From XN24 sp047921455 (GTDB lineage Bacteria; Pseudomonadota; Gammaproteobacteria; Steroidobacterales; XN24), in NCBI GenBank assembly GCA_047921455.1, contig JBLRWC010000025.1, positions 1-39,558 of the forward strand: 39,558 bases of DNA, in the 5' to 3' direction. A program made the translations under genes and the position numbers. The notes under the pieces are model-generated. The model saw only the letters and a program-made list of their open reading frames with translations, ran no database searches and was not told the DNA's origin. This document shows, in pieces, positions 8,043-16,740 of the stretch. How positions within the stretch are numbered: position 1 is the first letter of the stretch; every line of letters begins with the position of its first letter.

Positions 8043-8582
8043 ATGCCCCGGAAATTTCTTAACCGCGTTCTGCCCGCCCGGACCTACCTGCGGAAACAAT
8101 GGTTTCTGCGGCCGTTCGACGTGCTGCTGCACGACCCGGCGCTGTGGGCAACCCATCGTAAGAACGTGCTCAAGGCTTTCGCACTGGGACTTTTCGCGTG
8201 TTTTTTGCCGATACCCGGCCAGACGGTGCTGCCGACGCTCATCGCCCTGTGGTTGCGGGTCAACCTGCCGGTCACCATTGCGACATCCTGGTTGGCGAAT
8301 CCGGTCACCAGCGGGCCGCTTTACTACGCGTGTTATCGCTTCGGCTCCTGGCTGCTGGGGCGACCACCCGGCAGCTTCCGCGTCGAATTCAGTTTCGAGT
8401 GGCTGTGGTCGGAGATCGCGCGGGTGTGGCAGCCGTTGTTGCTGGGCTGCCTGGTGATCGGCGTTGTGGTGACGGTGGTGTCGGTGTTCGTGCTCAACGC
8501 GATCTGGATCCGGGCGTCGCGCCGCCAGTTCCAGGAGCGACGCCAGTTGCGCCCGTGGCGACGGCCGGCCGAGGGTGACTGA
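8043..8582 (+). CDS. DUF2062 family membrane protein
   Basis: This 179-residue protein belongs to the DUF2062 family. Basic residues precede hydrophobic segments at about 48-80 (ALGLFACFLPIPGQTVLPTLIALWLRVNLPV), which hold the family's GLFACFLPIPGQ motif. ANPVTSGPLYYACYRFG follows, and a last long helix spans about 130-155 (LLGCLVIGVVVTVVSVFVLNAIW). The C-terminus is short and very basic. Function is not known. It is divergent from comEC (56 bases apart) and its last 89 bases run opposite the 3' end of lolD. Confidence 0.87.
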   Translation: MPRKFLNRVLPARTYLRKQWFLRPFDVLLHDPALWATHRKNVLKAFALGLFACFLPIPGQTVLPTLIALWLRVNLPVTIATSWLANPVTSGPLYYACYRFGSWLLGRPPGSFRVEFSFEWLWSEIARVWQPLLLGCLVIGVVVTVVSVFVLNAIWIRASRRQFQERRQLRPWRRPAEGD

Positions 8583-9255
8583 GGCGGCCATCCACCAGCT
8601 CGAGCACCCGCCCCATGCGCCCCGCCAGCACCAGGTCGTGGGTCACCACCACCAGCGCGGTACCGAGCTCCCGGTTCAGTTCCAGCATCAGGTCGAAGAC
8701 GCGCTCGCCGGTGCGCGCATCGAGGTTGCCGGTCGGCTCGTCGGCCAGCACCACGGCCGGCCGGGTGATGAGCGCACGCGCCACGGCCGCCCGCTGGCGC
8801 TCGCCGCCGGACAACTTGGCCGGGCGGTGCGTGAGCCGTTCCCCGAGACCGACGCGCGCCAGCAACGCGGCGGCCTCGCGCGTCGCCGACGCGACGTCCA
8901 GGCCGCGAATCAGCAACGGCATGGCGACGTTCTCGAGCGCCGAAAACTCCGGTAGCAAGTGGTGAAACTGGTAGACGAAGCCGAGTGCGTGATTGCGCAG
9001 CCGGCCGCGCTCGGCATCGCCGAGGCCGGACAGCTCGCGACCCTGCACGCTGACCGTGCCGCGAGTAGGCAGGTCGAGTCCGCCCAGCAGCTGCAGCAGC
9101 GTGGTCTTGCCTGAGCCGCTGGCGCCCACGATGGCGAGCCGGTCGCCCGGCATGACCGTCAGCTCGACGCCGTCCAGCACCTGGACGACATTGCCGCCCT
9201 CGACAAAGCGCTTGCCGAGGTCGTGACAGGAGAGCACCGGGGTAGTTTCATTCAT
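8494..9255 (-). CDS. lolD: Lipoprotein-releasing system ATP-binding protein LolD
   Basis: LolD is the ATPase of LolCDE, which extracts outer-membrane lipoproteins from the inner membrane and passes them to LolA. The 253-residue protein has Walker A GASGSGKTT (44-52), signature LSGGERQR (148-155), Walker B VVLADEPTGNLDA (168-180), the H-loop VVVTHD, and the Lol-typical YQFHHLLPEFSALENV segment. The family usually ends near MxDGRL; here about 25 low-complexity residues follow (HPRPAVATGATG and on). That tail lies where the gene runs opposite the DUF2062 gene. The start overlaps the end of the upstream Lol permease by 8 bases. Confidence 0.95.
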   Translation of the reverse strand: MNETTPVLSCHDLGKRFVEGGNVVQVLDGVELTVMPGDRLAIVGASGSGKTTLLQLLGGLDLPTRGTVSVQGRELSGLGDAERGRLRNHALGFVYQFHHLLPEFSALENVAMPLLIRGLDVASATREAAALLARVGLGERLTHRPAKLSGGERQRAAVARALITRPAVVLADEPTGNLDARTGERVFDLMLELNRELGTALVVVTHDLVLAGRMGRVLELVDGRLSHPRPAVATGATGVAPGTGGATPGSRSR

Positions 9256-10495
9256 GCCGCAAGGCCTCCGCCGGCTGGCTGCGCGCGGCGCGCCAGGCTG
9301 GATAAATAGTCGACAGCACGGTCAAGCCGAGCGCCGTGCCGCAAATTCGCAGCAGATCGCCCGCCCGCAACTCCGCCGGCAGGTCGCTGATGAAATAGAC
9401 GTCGGCGGCCAAAAATGTCGTGCCGACGGCCGCCTCGAGCCAGTGCACCAGCTGCTCGATATTCACCGCCAGCAGTGCGCCCAGGCCCAGCCCCCCCAGC
9501 GTACCCGCGAAACCGATGAGTGTGCCCTGGATCATGAACACCACCATGATGCCGCCGGGCGATGCGCCGAGCGTGCGCAGGATCGCAATATCGCCCTGCT
9601 TGTCTTTCACCACCATGACCAGGGTCGAGACGATATTGAAAGCAGCCACCGCGATCACCAGCAACAGGATGGTGAACATCATCTGCTTGGATAACTGGAT
9701 CGAGCGAAAGAAATTCACGTGCTGGCGGGTCCAGTCACTGACATAAAAACCGCCACCGAGCTCGGTCGCCACCCGGCGTGACACTTGCGGTGCGAGAAAC
9801 ATGTCGTCCAGCGCCAGGCGCAGGCCGGTGACCGCGTCGTCCATGCGCCACAAGCGCGCGGCGTCGTCGAGATGCATGAAGGCCAGCCCGCGATCGAACT
9901 CGTACATGCCCGCCTCGAAGATGCCGGCGACAGTGAAGCGCCGCAACCGCGGCACGAGCCCGGCCGGGGTGACGGTGCCCTGCGAAATCGCGACCACCAC
10001 GCGATCGCCGACATCCGCCTGCAGCTCGCGCGCCAGCGCACTGCCGATGACGATGTTCCAGCCGCCGGGTTGCAAGGCTTCCAGCGTCCCGTGGGTCATC
10101 ATGTCGCCCAGCCCGGACACGCGGCGTTCCTCCTGCGGAATAATGCCGCGCATCATCGCGCCGCTGACCTCTGTGCCGTGCAACAGCATCGCTTCGCCCT
10201 GGATATAGGGCGCCGCGGCGCGCACCTCGGCATCGGTTTCCACCACGGCGCGCACCTGCTCCCAGCCGGCCAGGCCAGCGCCGAAGCTTTCCAGCGAGGC
10301 ATGTGAAGTCATCGAGAGGATGCGGCTGCGCAGTTCGGTCTCGAAGCCGTTCATGACCGACAGCACGACGATCAGCACCGTCACGCCGAGCGCCACACCC
10401 ACGATTGAAATACTGGAGATGAACGACACGAAGCGATTGTTCGTACGGGCGCGCAGGTAACGCACGCCGACCAGCCACGGCCATGAATTACTCAT
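9248..10495 (-). CDS. lolE: Lipoprotein-releasing system permease, LolE-like
   Basis: The 415-residue inner-membrane permease has the family layout: helix 1 at about 25-50 (FISSISIVGVALGVTVLIVVLS followed by MNGFE), a large periplasmic domain, and three C-terminal helices. It is more LolE-like than its neighbour: STLVMVVKDKQGDIAILRTLGA and DVYFISDLPAEL closely follow the E. coli LolE pattern. ATG 10493-10495 is used because the longer in-frame extension is Arg/Cys-rich and reads back through the upstream lol gene. It overlaps the lolC-like gene by 8 bases and lolD by 8 bases. The LolC/LolE split is inferred from motif similarity only. Confidence 0.88.
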   Translation of the reverse strand: MSNSWPWLVGVRYLRARTNNRFVSFISSISIVGVALGVTVLIVVLSVMNGFETELRSRILSMTSHASLESFGAGLAGWEQVRAVVETDAEVRAAAPYIQGEAMLLHGTEVSGAMMRGIIPQEERRVSGLGDMMTHGTLEALQPGGWNIVIGSALARELQADVGDRVVVAISQGTVTPAGLVPRLRRFTVAGIFEAGMYEFDRGLAFMHLDDAARLWRMDDAVTGLRLALDDMFLAPQVSRRVATELGGGFYVSDWTRQHVNFFRSIQLSKQMMFTILLLVIAVAAFNIVSTLVMVVKDKQGDIAILRTLGASPGGIMVVFMIQGTLIGFAGTLGGLGLGALLAVNIEQLVHWLEAAVGTTFLAADVYFISDLPAELRAGDLLRICGTALGLTVLSTIYPAWRAARSQPAEALRHE

Positions 10496-11735
10496 AGCGC
10501 AGTGCCTCGGCGGCCTCGGTGCGTGCCGCGCGCAGCGACGGGTAAATCGTGGACAGCAGGCACAGCGCCAGCGCAATGCCGGCCACCATCACGACCTGCG
10601 GGATGCGCAGGTCCGACGGCAGCCGCGTGACGTAGTAGACGTCGGGCGGCAGCACGTGGAAGCCGAACAGTGACTCCAGCGCCGGCATGACCGTGCCCAC
10701 GTTGAGCGCCAGCGAGACCCCGAGCAACACGCCGAGCAGGGTGCCGACCGCGCCGATCGCCGTGCCCTGCACCAGGAACACGCGCATGACGCTGCCCGGC
10801 GACAGTCCCATGGTGCGCAGGATCGCGATCTCGGCCCGCTTGTCGGTCACCACCATCACGAGCGTGGCGACGATATTGAAGGCCGCCACCGCCACCACCA
10901 GCGACAGGATGAGCGTCATCATGGTTTTTTCGATGCGCACCGCGCGAAAATAGCTGGCGTTCTCGGCGGTCCAGTCGCGCGCCTCGTAACCCGGGCCGAG
11001 GTCGGCCGCAATGCCGCGCGCAATCCGCGGCGCGGCAAACAGTTCCTCCATTTCGATGCGCACGCCCGACACTTCGCCGGGACGCCCGCGGGCAGCAGCG
11101 GCATCCTCGATATGCGCCAGCGCCAGCACGCCGTCCTGTTCTTCCATGCCGACCTCGAACAGGCCGACGACCTTGAAACGCCTGAGGCGCGGCACCAGGC
11201 GGGCGCCGGTCTCGCTGCCCGTCGGCACCAGCAGGGTGAGCGAATCGCCGAGCCCGACACGCAGCCGCGCCGCGAGCAGCCGGCCCAGCACCAGGTGGTC
11301 GCTGCCGGGCTCGAGGCTGGCCAGCGAGCCCGCCACCAGGTGGCGCTCGATGCGCGACACGGCGCCCTCGAGCGCCGGATCGATGCCGCGCAACAACGTG
11401 CCCTTGAGCAGTCCATCGTGCGCCAGCATGGCCTGCACTTCGACGAACGGCGCCGCGCCCGTCACCCCCGGCGTCGCCTCGATGCGTTCGAGCAGCGGTG
11501 GCCAGTCCTGCAAGCGCCCGCCGGGCGCAGTCACCACGGCGTGGGCAGTCAGGTTCAGCAAGCGGCTGCGCAATTCCTGCTCGAAGCCGTTCATGACCGA
11601 CAGCACGACAATCAGCGCCGCCACCCCGACGGCCACGCCCAGCAGCGACACCAGCGAGATAAACGAGACGAAGCGGCTCGCTCGCCGGGCACGCAGGTAG
11701 CGCAGGCCGATGTAAAGGGACAGGGGGCGGAACAT
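10488..11735 (-). CDS. lolC: Lipoprotein-releasing system permease, LolC-like
   Basis: This is a tandem paralogue of the next gene, also 415 residues, with the same one-plus-three helix topology. Features nearer LolC are the N-terminus PLSLYIGLRYLRARRASRF and the FRAVRIEKTMM segment leading into helix 2 (LILSLVVAVAAFNI); E. coli LolC has FQAVRMEKNMM at this point. It ends with the family tail TIYPSLRAARTEAAEALRYE. ATG 11733-11735 follows ACAGGTT, a modest ribosome site. It is the first gene of a three-gene lol operon and is divergent from the BamE-like gene. The LolC and LolE subunits form a heterodimer with two LolD. Confidence 0.88.
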   Translation of the reverse strand: MFRPLSLYIGLRYLRARRASRFVSFISLVSLLGVAVGVAALIVVLSVMNGFEQELRSRLLNLTAHAVVTAPGGRLQDWPPLLERIEATPGVTGAAPFVEVQAMLAHDGLLKGTLLRGIDPALEGAVSRIERHLVAGSLASLEPGSDHLVLGRLLAARLRVGLGDSLTLLVPTGSETGARLVPRLRRFKVVGLFEVGMEEQDGVLALAHIEDAAAARGRPGEVSGVRIEMEELFAAPRIARGIAADLGPGYEARDWTAENASYFRAVRIEKTMMTLILSLVVAVAAFNIVATLVMVVTDKRAEIAILRTMGLSPGSVMRVFLVQGTAIGAVGTLLGVLLGVSLALNVGTVMPALESLFGFHVLPPDVYYVTRLPSDLRIPQVVMVAGIALALCLLSTIYPSLRAARTEAAEALRYE

Positions 11736-11763
11736 AACCTGTCATTAAAGCATAGGGGCCGGT

Positions 11764-11823
11764 GCCCGCGCCTGCGGGCTTTGCCCTGTCGCCGCCCCGC
11801 GGGGTGCCGGCCGCTCCGCGGAG
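11764..11823. repeat. Three strong GC hairpins in divergent intergenic region
   Basis: The lolC/BamE-like intergenic region holds three inverted repeats in 60 bases. GCCCGC pairs with GCGGGC around a 4-base loop (11764-11779). Two perfect 10-bp palindromes follow, CCCCGCGGGG (11795-11804) and CTCCGCGGAG (11814-11823). None is followed by a T-tract, so they do not look like intrinsic terminators. They could be dyad operators or only reflect GC content. Confidence 0.4.
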
Positions 11824-11859
11824 TGACCCAGGTCGCATTTCTTCCGGCGCCGCCGGTGG

Positions 11860-11865
11860 TATATT
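11860..11865 (+). promoter_or_regulatory. Possible -10 element TATATT for the BamE-like gene
   Basis: TATATT stands out in GC-rich DNA 28 bases before the chosen ATG at 11894. A start of transcription near 11872 would leave a leader of about 22 bases containing GGAG, consistent with that ATG rather than the one at 11873. No convincing -35 element is visible, so this is tentative. Confidence 0.3.
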
Positions 11866-11893
11866 GCGGGCAATGTTGGACTGGAGTGCCGCC

Positions 11894-12190
11894 ATGCCCA
11901 AGAAATTGCATGCCCTCGCGATCGCTGCGCTGCTGGCGTTCATTCCGGTGGCGAGCGCCGACGTGCTCATTATCGAAAAACTCGAGGCCGCGAAGATGGA
12001 AATGCCGTCGCGCGGCATGACCATGGACCGGGTGCAGAACCGCTTCGGCGCACCGCGGAACATCACCGGCCCGGTCGGCGACCCGCCCATTACGCGCTGG
12101 GATTACGGCGATTTCGTGGTCGTGTTCGAGTATCGCCACGTCATCCACAGCATCGAAAAAAGCGAGCGGCCGCCGCGCCCGGCCTCCTGA
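11894..12190 (+). CDS. Small periplasmic protein, possibly BamE/SmpA-like fold
   Basis: The 98-residue product starts with a clear signal peptide (MPKKLHALAIAALLAFIPVASA, cleavage near residue 22). The mature part contains RGMTMDRVQNRFGAPRN, then ITRWDYGDFVVVFEYRHVIHSI. The pattern 'GMT..V...G.P.....RWDY....V.F....V' resembles the BamE/SmpA-OmlA fold, but there is no lipobox Cys, so it would be soluble in the periplasm. Similar unnamed proteins occur in other Gammaproteobacteria. ATG 11894 is chosen because GGAG lies at the right distance and it begins the signal peptide; ATG 11873 is the alternative. No substrate or partner can be named. Confidence 0.8.
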   Translation: MPKKLHALAIAALLAFIPVASADVLIIEKLEAAKMEMPSRGMTMDRVQNRFGAPRNITGPVGDPPITRWDYGDFVVVFEYRHVIHSIEKSERPPRPAS

Positions 12191-12237
12191 ACCCGGCGCC
12201 CATCGGTTATCCTTGGACCGGGTTCCGGCATTGCCGG
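12190..12237. repeat. Inverted repeats between the small periplasmic gene and aguB
   Basis: AACCCGG (12190-12196, starting at the last base of the stop codon) pairs with CCGGGTT (12218-12224). It is followed by CCGGC-ATT-GCCGG (12225-12237), a tight 5-bp hairpin. No T-run follows, so termination is unproven. The structures could protect or separate the two transcripts. Confidence 0.35.
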
Positions 12238-12265
12238 GGCCGTGTGTGACTGTCCGGGAACCCCA

Positions 12266-13156
12266 ATGAAAACATCCAAGCTTCTCCAGGCGGCGCTGGT
12301 TCAGCATGCCGTCGGGCCTGATCTCGCCGCCACCCGTGCGCTGACGGAACAAGGCGTCCGCAGCGCCGCCGCGCGCGGCGCGCGCCTCATCCTGTTGCAG
12401 GAACTCCACCAGAGCAGCTATTTCTGCAAGGTCGAGGATCCCGAGTTGTTCGACCTGGCAGAGCCGATCCCCGGTCCGGGCACGGCGTGGCTGGGCGCGC
12501 TGGCGAAGGAATTGTCGGTGGTCATCGTGGGCTCGTTGTTCGAGCGGCGCGCCGCCGGCCTGTATCACAACACCGCGGTGGTACTCGAAAGCGACGGCCG
12601 TCTCGCCGGCCGCTACCGCAAGGCGCACATCCCGGACGATCCCGCCTACTACGAGAAGTTTTTCTTTACGCCGGGAGACGACGACCTGCGCCCGATCGAG
12701 ACCTCCGTGGGCCGGCTCGGCGTGCTGGTCTGCTGGGACCAGTGGTATCCCGAGGCCGCGCGCCTGATGACGCTGGCCGGTGCCGAGCTGCTGCTGTATC
12801 CAACCGCCATCGGGCGCTCCGCCGAGGACCCCGTCCACGAACAGCAGCGCCAACAGGAGGCGTGGGAAATCGTGCAGCGCGGCCACGCGGTCGCCAACGG
12901 CCTGCCGGTGCTGGCCTGCAACCGGGTCGGCCATGAGCCGGATCCTTCCGGCGCGACGACGGGGATCACCTTCTGGGGCAACAGCTTTGCGTGCGGCCCA
13001 CAGGGGGAAATCCTGGCGCGAGCCGGCGACCAGGCGGAGACGCTGGTGGTCGAGGTGGACCTCGCGCGCTCCGAGCGCGTGCGGCGGATGTGGCCGTTCC
13101 TGCGCGATCGGCGCATCGACGCCTACGGCGACCTGCTGCTGCGTTACCGGGATTGA
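12266..13156 (+). CDS. aguB: N-carbamoylputrescine amidase (nitrilase superfamily)
   Basis: AguB hydrolyses N-carbamoylputrescine to putrescine, the last step of the agmatine deiminase route. The 296-residue protein shows the nitrilase triad: Glu46 (LILLQELHQSSYF), Lys119 (YRKAHIPDDPAYYEKFFFTPG) and Cys156 (GVLVCWDQWYPEAARL). It also has the AguB-typical WEIVQRGHAVANGLPV and the end segment RMWPFLRDRRIDAYGDL. ATG 12266 is preferred to an upstream in-frame GTG at 12242, because MKTSKLLQAALVQ begins the first family strand. The partner aguA is not in the window. The stop overlaps the mfd start (TTGA). Confidence 0.92.
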   Translation: MKTSKLLQAALVQHAVGPDLAATRALTEQGVRSAAARGARLILLQELHQSSYFCKVEDPELFDLAEPIPGPGTAWLGALAKELSVVIVGSLFERRAAGLYHNTAVVLESDGRLAGRYRKAHIPDDPAYYEKFFFTPGDDDLRPIETSVGRLGVLVCWDQWYPEAARLMTLAGAELLLYPTAIGRSAEDPVHEQQRQQEAWEIVQRGHAVANGLPVLACNRVGHEPDPSGATTGITFWGNSFACGPQGEILARAGDQAETLVVEVDLARSERVRRMWPFLRDRRIDAYGDLLLRYRD

Positions 13157-16100
13157 ACTCCTCCTGGAAACACCTGCCCCTGCCGGCCGCAGCCGGCGCG
13201 CCATTGCACTGGGGCCAGCTGTACGGGGCCGCCCCGGCACTGGCGATTGCCGAGGCCGCGCGGCGCCACGCCGGACCGGTGCTCGTGCTGGCCGACTCGC
13301 CGCGGCAGGCCGACCAGCTGGCGGCGGAAATCGCTTTTTTCAGTGGCGCCGACCTGGACGTGCTGCTGTTGCCGGATGCGGAAACCCTGCCCTGGGACAT
13401 TTTTTCGCCGCATCCGGACATCACCTCGCGCCGCCTCGCCACGCTGGCCCGGCTGCCGTCCCTGGCGCGCGGGGTGGTGGTCGCCGCGACCCAGACGCTG
13501 CTGCAACGCCTGCCCCCGCCGTCCTGGACCGCCACCCAGGGGCTGGATATCGCTGTCGGCGACCGGCTCGACCCGACGCGGCTGCGGCTGCAGCTCCAGG
13601 ACGCCGGTTACCTCGCCGTGCCGCAGGTCACCGAGCATGGCGAATTCGCGCTGCGCGGCTCGCTGCTCGATCTTTATCCCATGGGCAGCGAACTGCCCTA
13701 CCGCATCGACCTGTTCGACGAGCTCGTGGACTCCATTCGCTGCTTCGACCCGGGCACGCAGCGCTCGCTGGACAAGCTCGAGCGCATCCGGTTGCTGCCC
13801 GGTCGGGAGTACCCGTTTTCCGACGAGGCGATTCGCGGCTTCCGCGCGCGCTTTCGGGAACGCTTCCCCGGTGATCCCTCGCGCGTCGGTTTCTACCGGG
13901 ATGTCGGCGAAAACATCGCCGCCGGCGGCCTGGAGTACTACCTGCCGCTGTTTTTTGAAACGCTCGCCGACTGCGTCGATTACCTGCCGGCCGACACGCT
14001 GATCATCGAGGCCGACCCGGTCGCAGCCACGCTGGAAAACGCCTGGGGCGGCGTGCTTGAGCGTCATTCCCAGCTCGCCCATGACATCGAGCGTCCGATC
14101 CTGGCCCCCGAGGAAGTATTCACCCCGCCGCCGGTGCTGGCGGAACGGCTCAGCGGCTTTCCGACCGTGCGCATTTCTTCCTTCAAGCACGCCGGCGACG
14201 GTGTCAACCTGGGCACCGCCGCACCGCCCGCCCTGAAGCTCGATTCGCGCGCGCCCGAGCCGGCTGGCGCGCTGCTGGATTTCCTGCTCAACTTCGACGG
14301 CCGCGTGCTGTTCACCGCCGAATCGCCGGGGCGGCGGGAGATGCTGCGCGGGCTGCTCGCCGGGCACGGCATCGCGGTCAAGTCGGCCGATGACTGGCCC
14401 GCCTTTTTGGCCGACACCACCCAGCGCGGCCTGGCGGTGGCGCCGCTGGAAACCGGCCTGCTGTTACCGGACGCCGGGATCGCGGTCATTGCCGAGGCGC
14501 AACTGTTCGGCGAACGCGTCCGGCAACGCACGCGGCGCCGGCGCGGCGCGCGCGATCCCGAAGCGGTCATCCGCGAATTGTCTGACCTGCGCGCGGGCGC
14601 GCCGGTAGTGCATGTCGATTACGGCGTGGGCCGCTACCTCGGGCTGGTGACCCTCGAGGTGCAGGACCAGCGCAGCGAATTCCTGGCCCTGGAATACGCC
14701 GGCGGCGACAAGCTCTACGTGCCGGTGCAATCGCTGGACCTGATCAGCCGCTATACCGGCGCCTCGCCGGAGTCCGCGCCGCTGCACCGACTCGGCGGCG
14801 AGCAATGGCAAAAAGCGCGCCGGCGCGCGGCCGAGAAAGTGCGCGACGTCGCCGTCGAGTTGCTCGATCTCCACGCCCGCCGCGCGGCCCGCGAGGGGCA
14901 CGGCTTTGTGCTGCCCGAACAGGACTATGCCGCTTTCCGTGAAGCGTTTCCCTTCGACGAAACCCCGGACCAGCGACAGGCGATCGAAGAGGTCATCAAC
15001 GACATGACCACCGCGCAGCCGATGGATCGCGTCATCTGCGGCGACGTCGGCTTTGGTAAAACCGAAGTGGCCCTGCGCGCCGCTTTCGTCGCCGTGCAGG
15101 ACGGCCGCCAGGTCGCGATGCTCGTACCGACCACCTTGCTTGCCCAACAGCACTTCCAGACGTTCTCCGACCGCTTCGCCGACTGGCCGATCCGGGTCGA
15201 GGCGCTGTCGCGATTCCGCTCGCCGAAAGAAGTCACGCGCGTGCTGGCCGGACTCGAGTCGGGCCAGGTGGATATCGTCATCGGCACCCACAAGCTGTTG
15301 CAACACACCGTGGCTTTCAAGAAGCTCGGCCTGGTCATCATCGACGAGGAACATCGTTTCGGCGTCCGCGACAAGGAGCGCCTGAAGTCCTTGCGGGCGG
15401 AGGTGGATATGCTGACGCTCACCGCCACGCCCATCCCGCGCACCATGAACATGGCGCTGGGCGGCCTGCGTGACCTGTCGATGATCACGACCCCGCCGAC
15501 CGAGCGACTCGCGGTAAAAACCTTCGTCACGGAATGGAACGACGGCCTGCTGCGCGAGGCCTGCCTGCGCGAAATCCGGCGCGGGGGCCAAGTCTATTTT
15601 CTCCACAACGAAGTGCAGACCATCGACGACGCCGCCGCCAAGCTCGGCGCGCTGGTGCCCGAAGCGCGCATCCGCATCGCGCACGGCCAGATGCGGGAGC
15701 GCGACCTCGAGCAAGTGATGCTCGATTTCTATCATCGCCGCTTCAACGTGCTGGTGTGCACCACTATCATCGAGAGCGGCATCGACATCCCGACCGCCAA
15801 CACTATCATCGTGCAACGGGCCGACAAGCTCGGGCTCGCACAGCTGCACCAGCTGCGCGGCCGCGTCGGTCGCTCGCACCACCGGGCCTATGCCTACCTG
15901 GTCACGCCGCCGCGTAACGCCATCACCGCGGATGCAGTGAAGCGGCTGGAGGCGATCGAGTCGCTGGAGGATCTCGGGGCGGGCTTCACGCTGGCGACCC
16001 ACGACCTGGAAATTCGCGGCGCCGGCGAACTGCTGGGCGACGAACAGAGCGGCCAGATTCACGAGGTAGGCTTCAGCATGTACCTCGAAATGCTGCAGCG

Positions 16101-16640
16101 GGCGGTCGAAGCGCTGCGCAGCGGCAAGGAACCGGATCTCGACCGGCCGCTGGATTTCGGCGTCGAGGTGGAACTCGGCGTGGCCGCCCTGTTGCCGGAG
16201 GAGGTCGTGCCCGACGTCCACCTTCGCCTCGTGCTGTACAAGCGCATCGCCGGCGCGCCGGACAAGCAGGCGCTGGACGACTTGCAGGCAGAACTGATCG
16301 ACCGCTTCGGCCTGTTGCCGCCCCAGGCCCAGGCCTTGTTCAGGGTGGCCGAGATACGGCAGCGCGCCGCGCGGCTCGGCATCCGCCGCATCGAGGCCAA
16401 TGCCTCCGGCGGCAGCCTGCTGTTCCGCACCGACACGTGTGTCGAGCCGCTGTCCCTGATTCGCTTGATCCAATCGGACGGGCGCCGTTACCGGCTGGAC
16501 GGCCAGGATAAACTGCGTTTCAATCTGGACTTGTCCGATCCGGAGGTCCGCTTCGCAACCGTCCACCGCCTGCTCGACCGGCTCGAGCCCGAGGCCGACA
16601 CGGGCGCAGCAGCGACGCCAGATCATCACCCGGGGGCCAA
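13153..16640 (+). CDS. mfd: Transcription-repair coupling factor Mfd, 3' end runs into assembly gap
   Basis: Mfd displaces RNA polymerase stalled at DNA damage and recruits UvrA. About 1162 codons are present (E. coli 1148), so little or nothing is lost. Domains in order: UvrB-like N-terminus (LPWDIFSPHPDITSRRLATL); RNA-polymerase interaction domain at about 480-536 (VVHVDYGVGRYLGL); translocase with Walker A GDVGFGKTEVA near 630, DEEHRFG near 730 and TATPIPRTMNMALGG; motif VI with QLRGRVGRS; and the C-terminal TRCF domain. The start is TTG 13153-13155, overlapping the aguB stop (TTGA). No ATG or GTG is close by, and LNSSWKHLPLP begins a normal N-terminus. The stop codon is probably inside the gap. 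Confidence 0.96.
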
Positions 16641-16740
16641 NNNNNNNNNNNNNNNNNNNNNNNNNNNNNNNNNNNNNNNNNNNNNNNNNNNNNNNNNNNN
16701 NNNNNNNNNNNNNNNNNNNNNNNNNNNNNNNNNNNNNNNN
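16641..16740. other. Assembly gap (100 N)
   Basis: A run of exactly 100 N, the usual placeholder for a scaffold gap of unknown size. It hides the mfd stop codon and the start, ribosome site and most of the signal peptide of csiV. That mfd and csiV happen to be in the same frame across the N run means nothing, because the true gap length is unknown. Confidence 0.99.

Noticed and set aside
7987..8043. Longer comEC N-terminus from ATG 8037 or TTG 8043
   Set aside because: It adds 17-19 polar residues, would abut or overlap the start codon of the divergent DUF2062 gene, and the family-length protein begins at ATG 7986.
10492..12090. 532-codon minus-strand frame overlapping lolC and the intergenic region
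   Set aside because: Gly/Arg/Ala-rich product in a shifted frame of lolC, crossing the intergenic hairpins and the opposite periplasmic gene.
12190..12237. Intrinsic terminator after the small periplasmic-protein gene
   Set aside because: Two inverted repeats are present but no T-tract follows, so only the repeats are listed.
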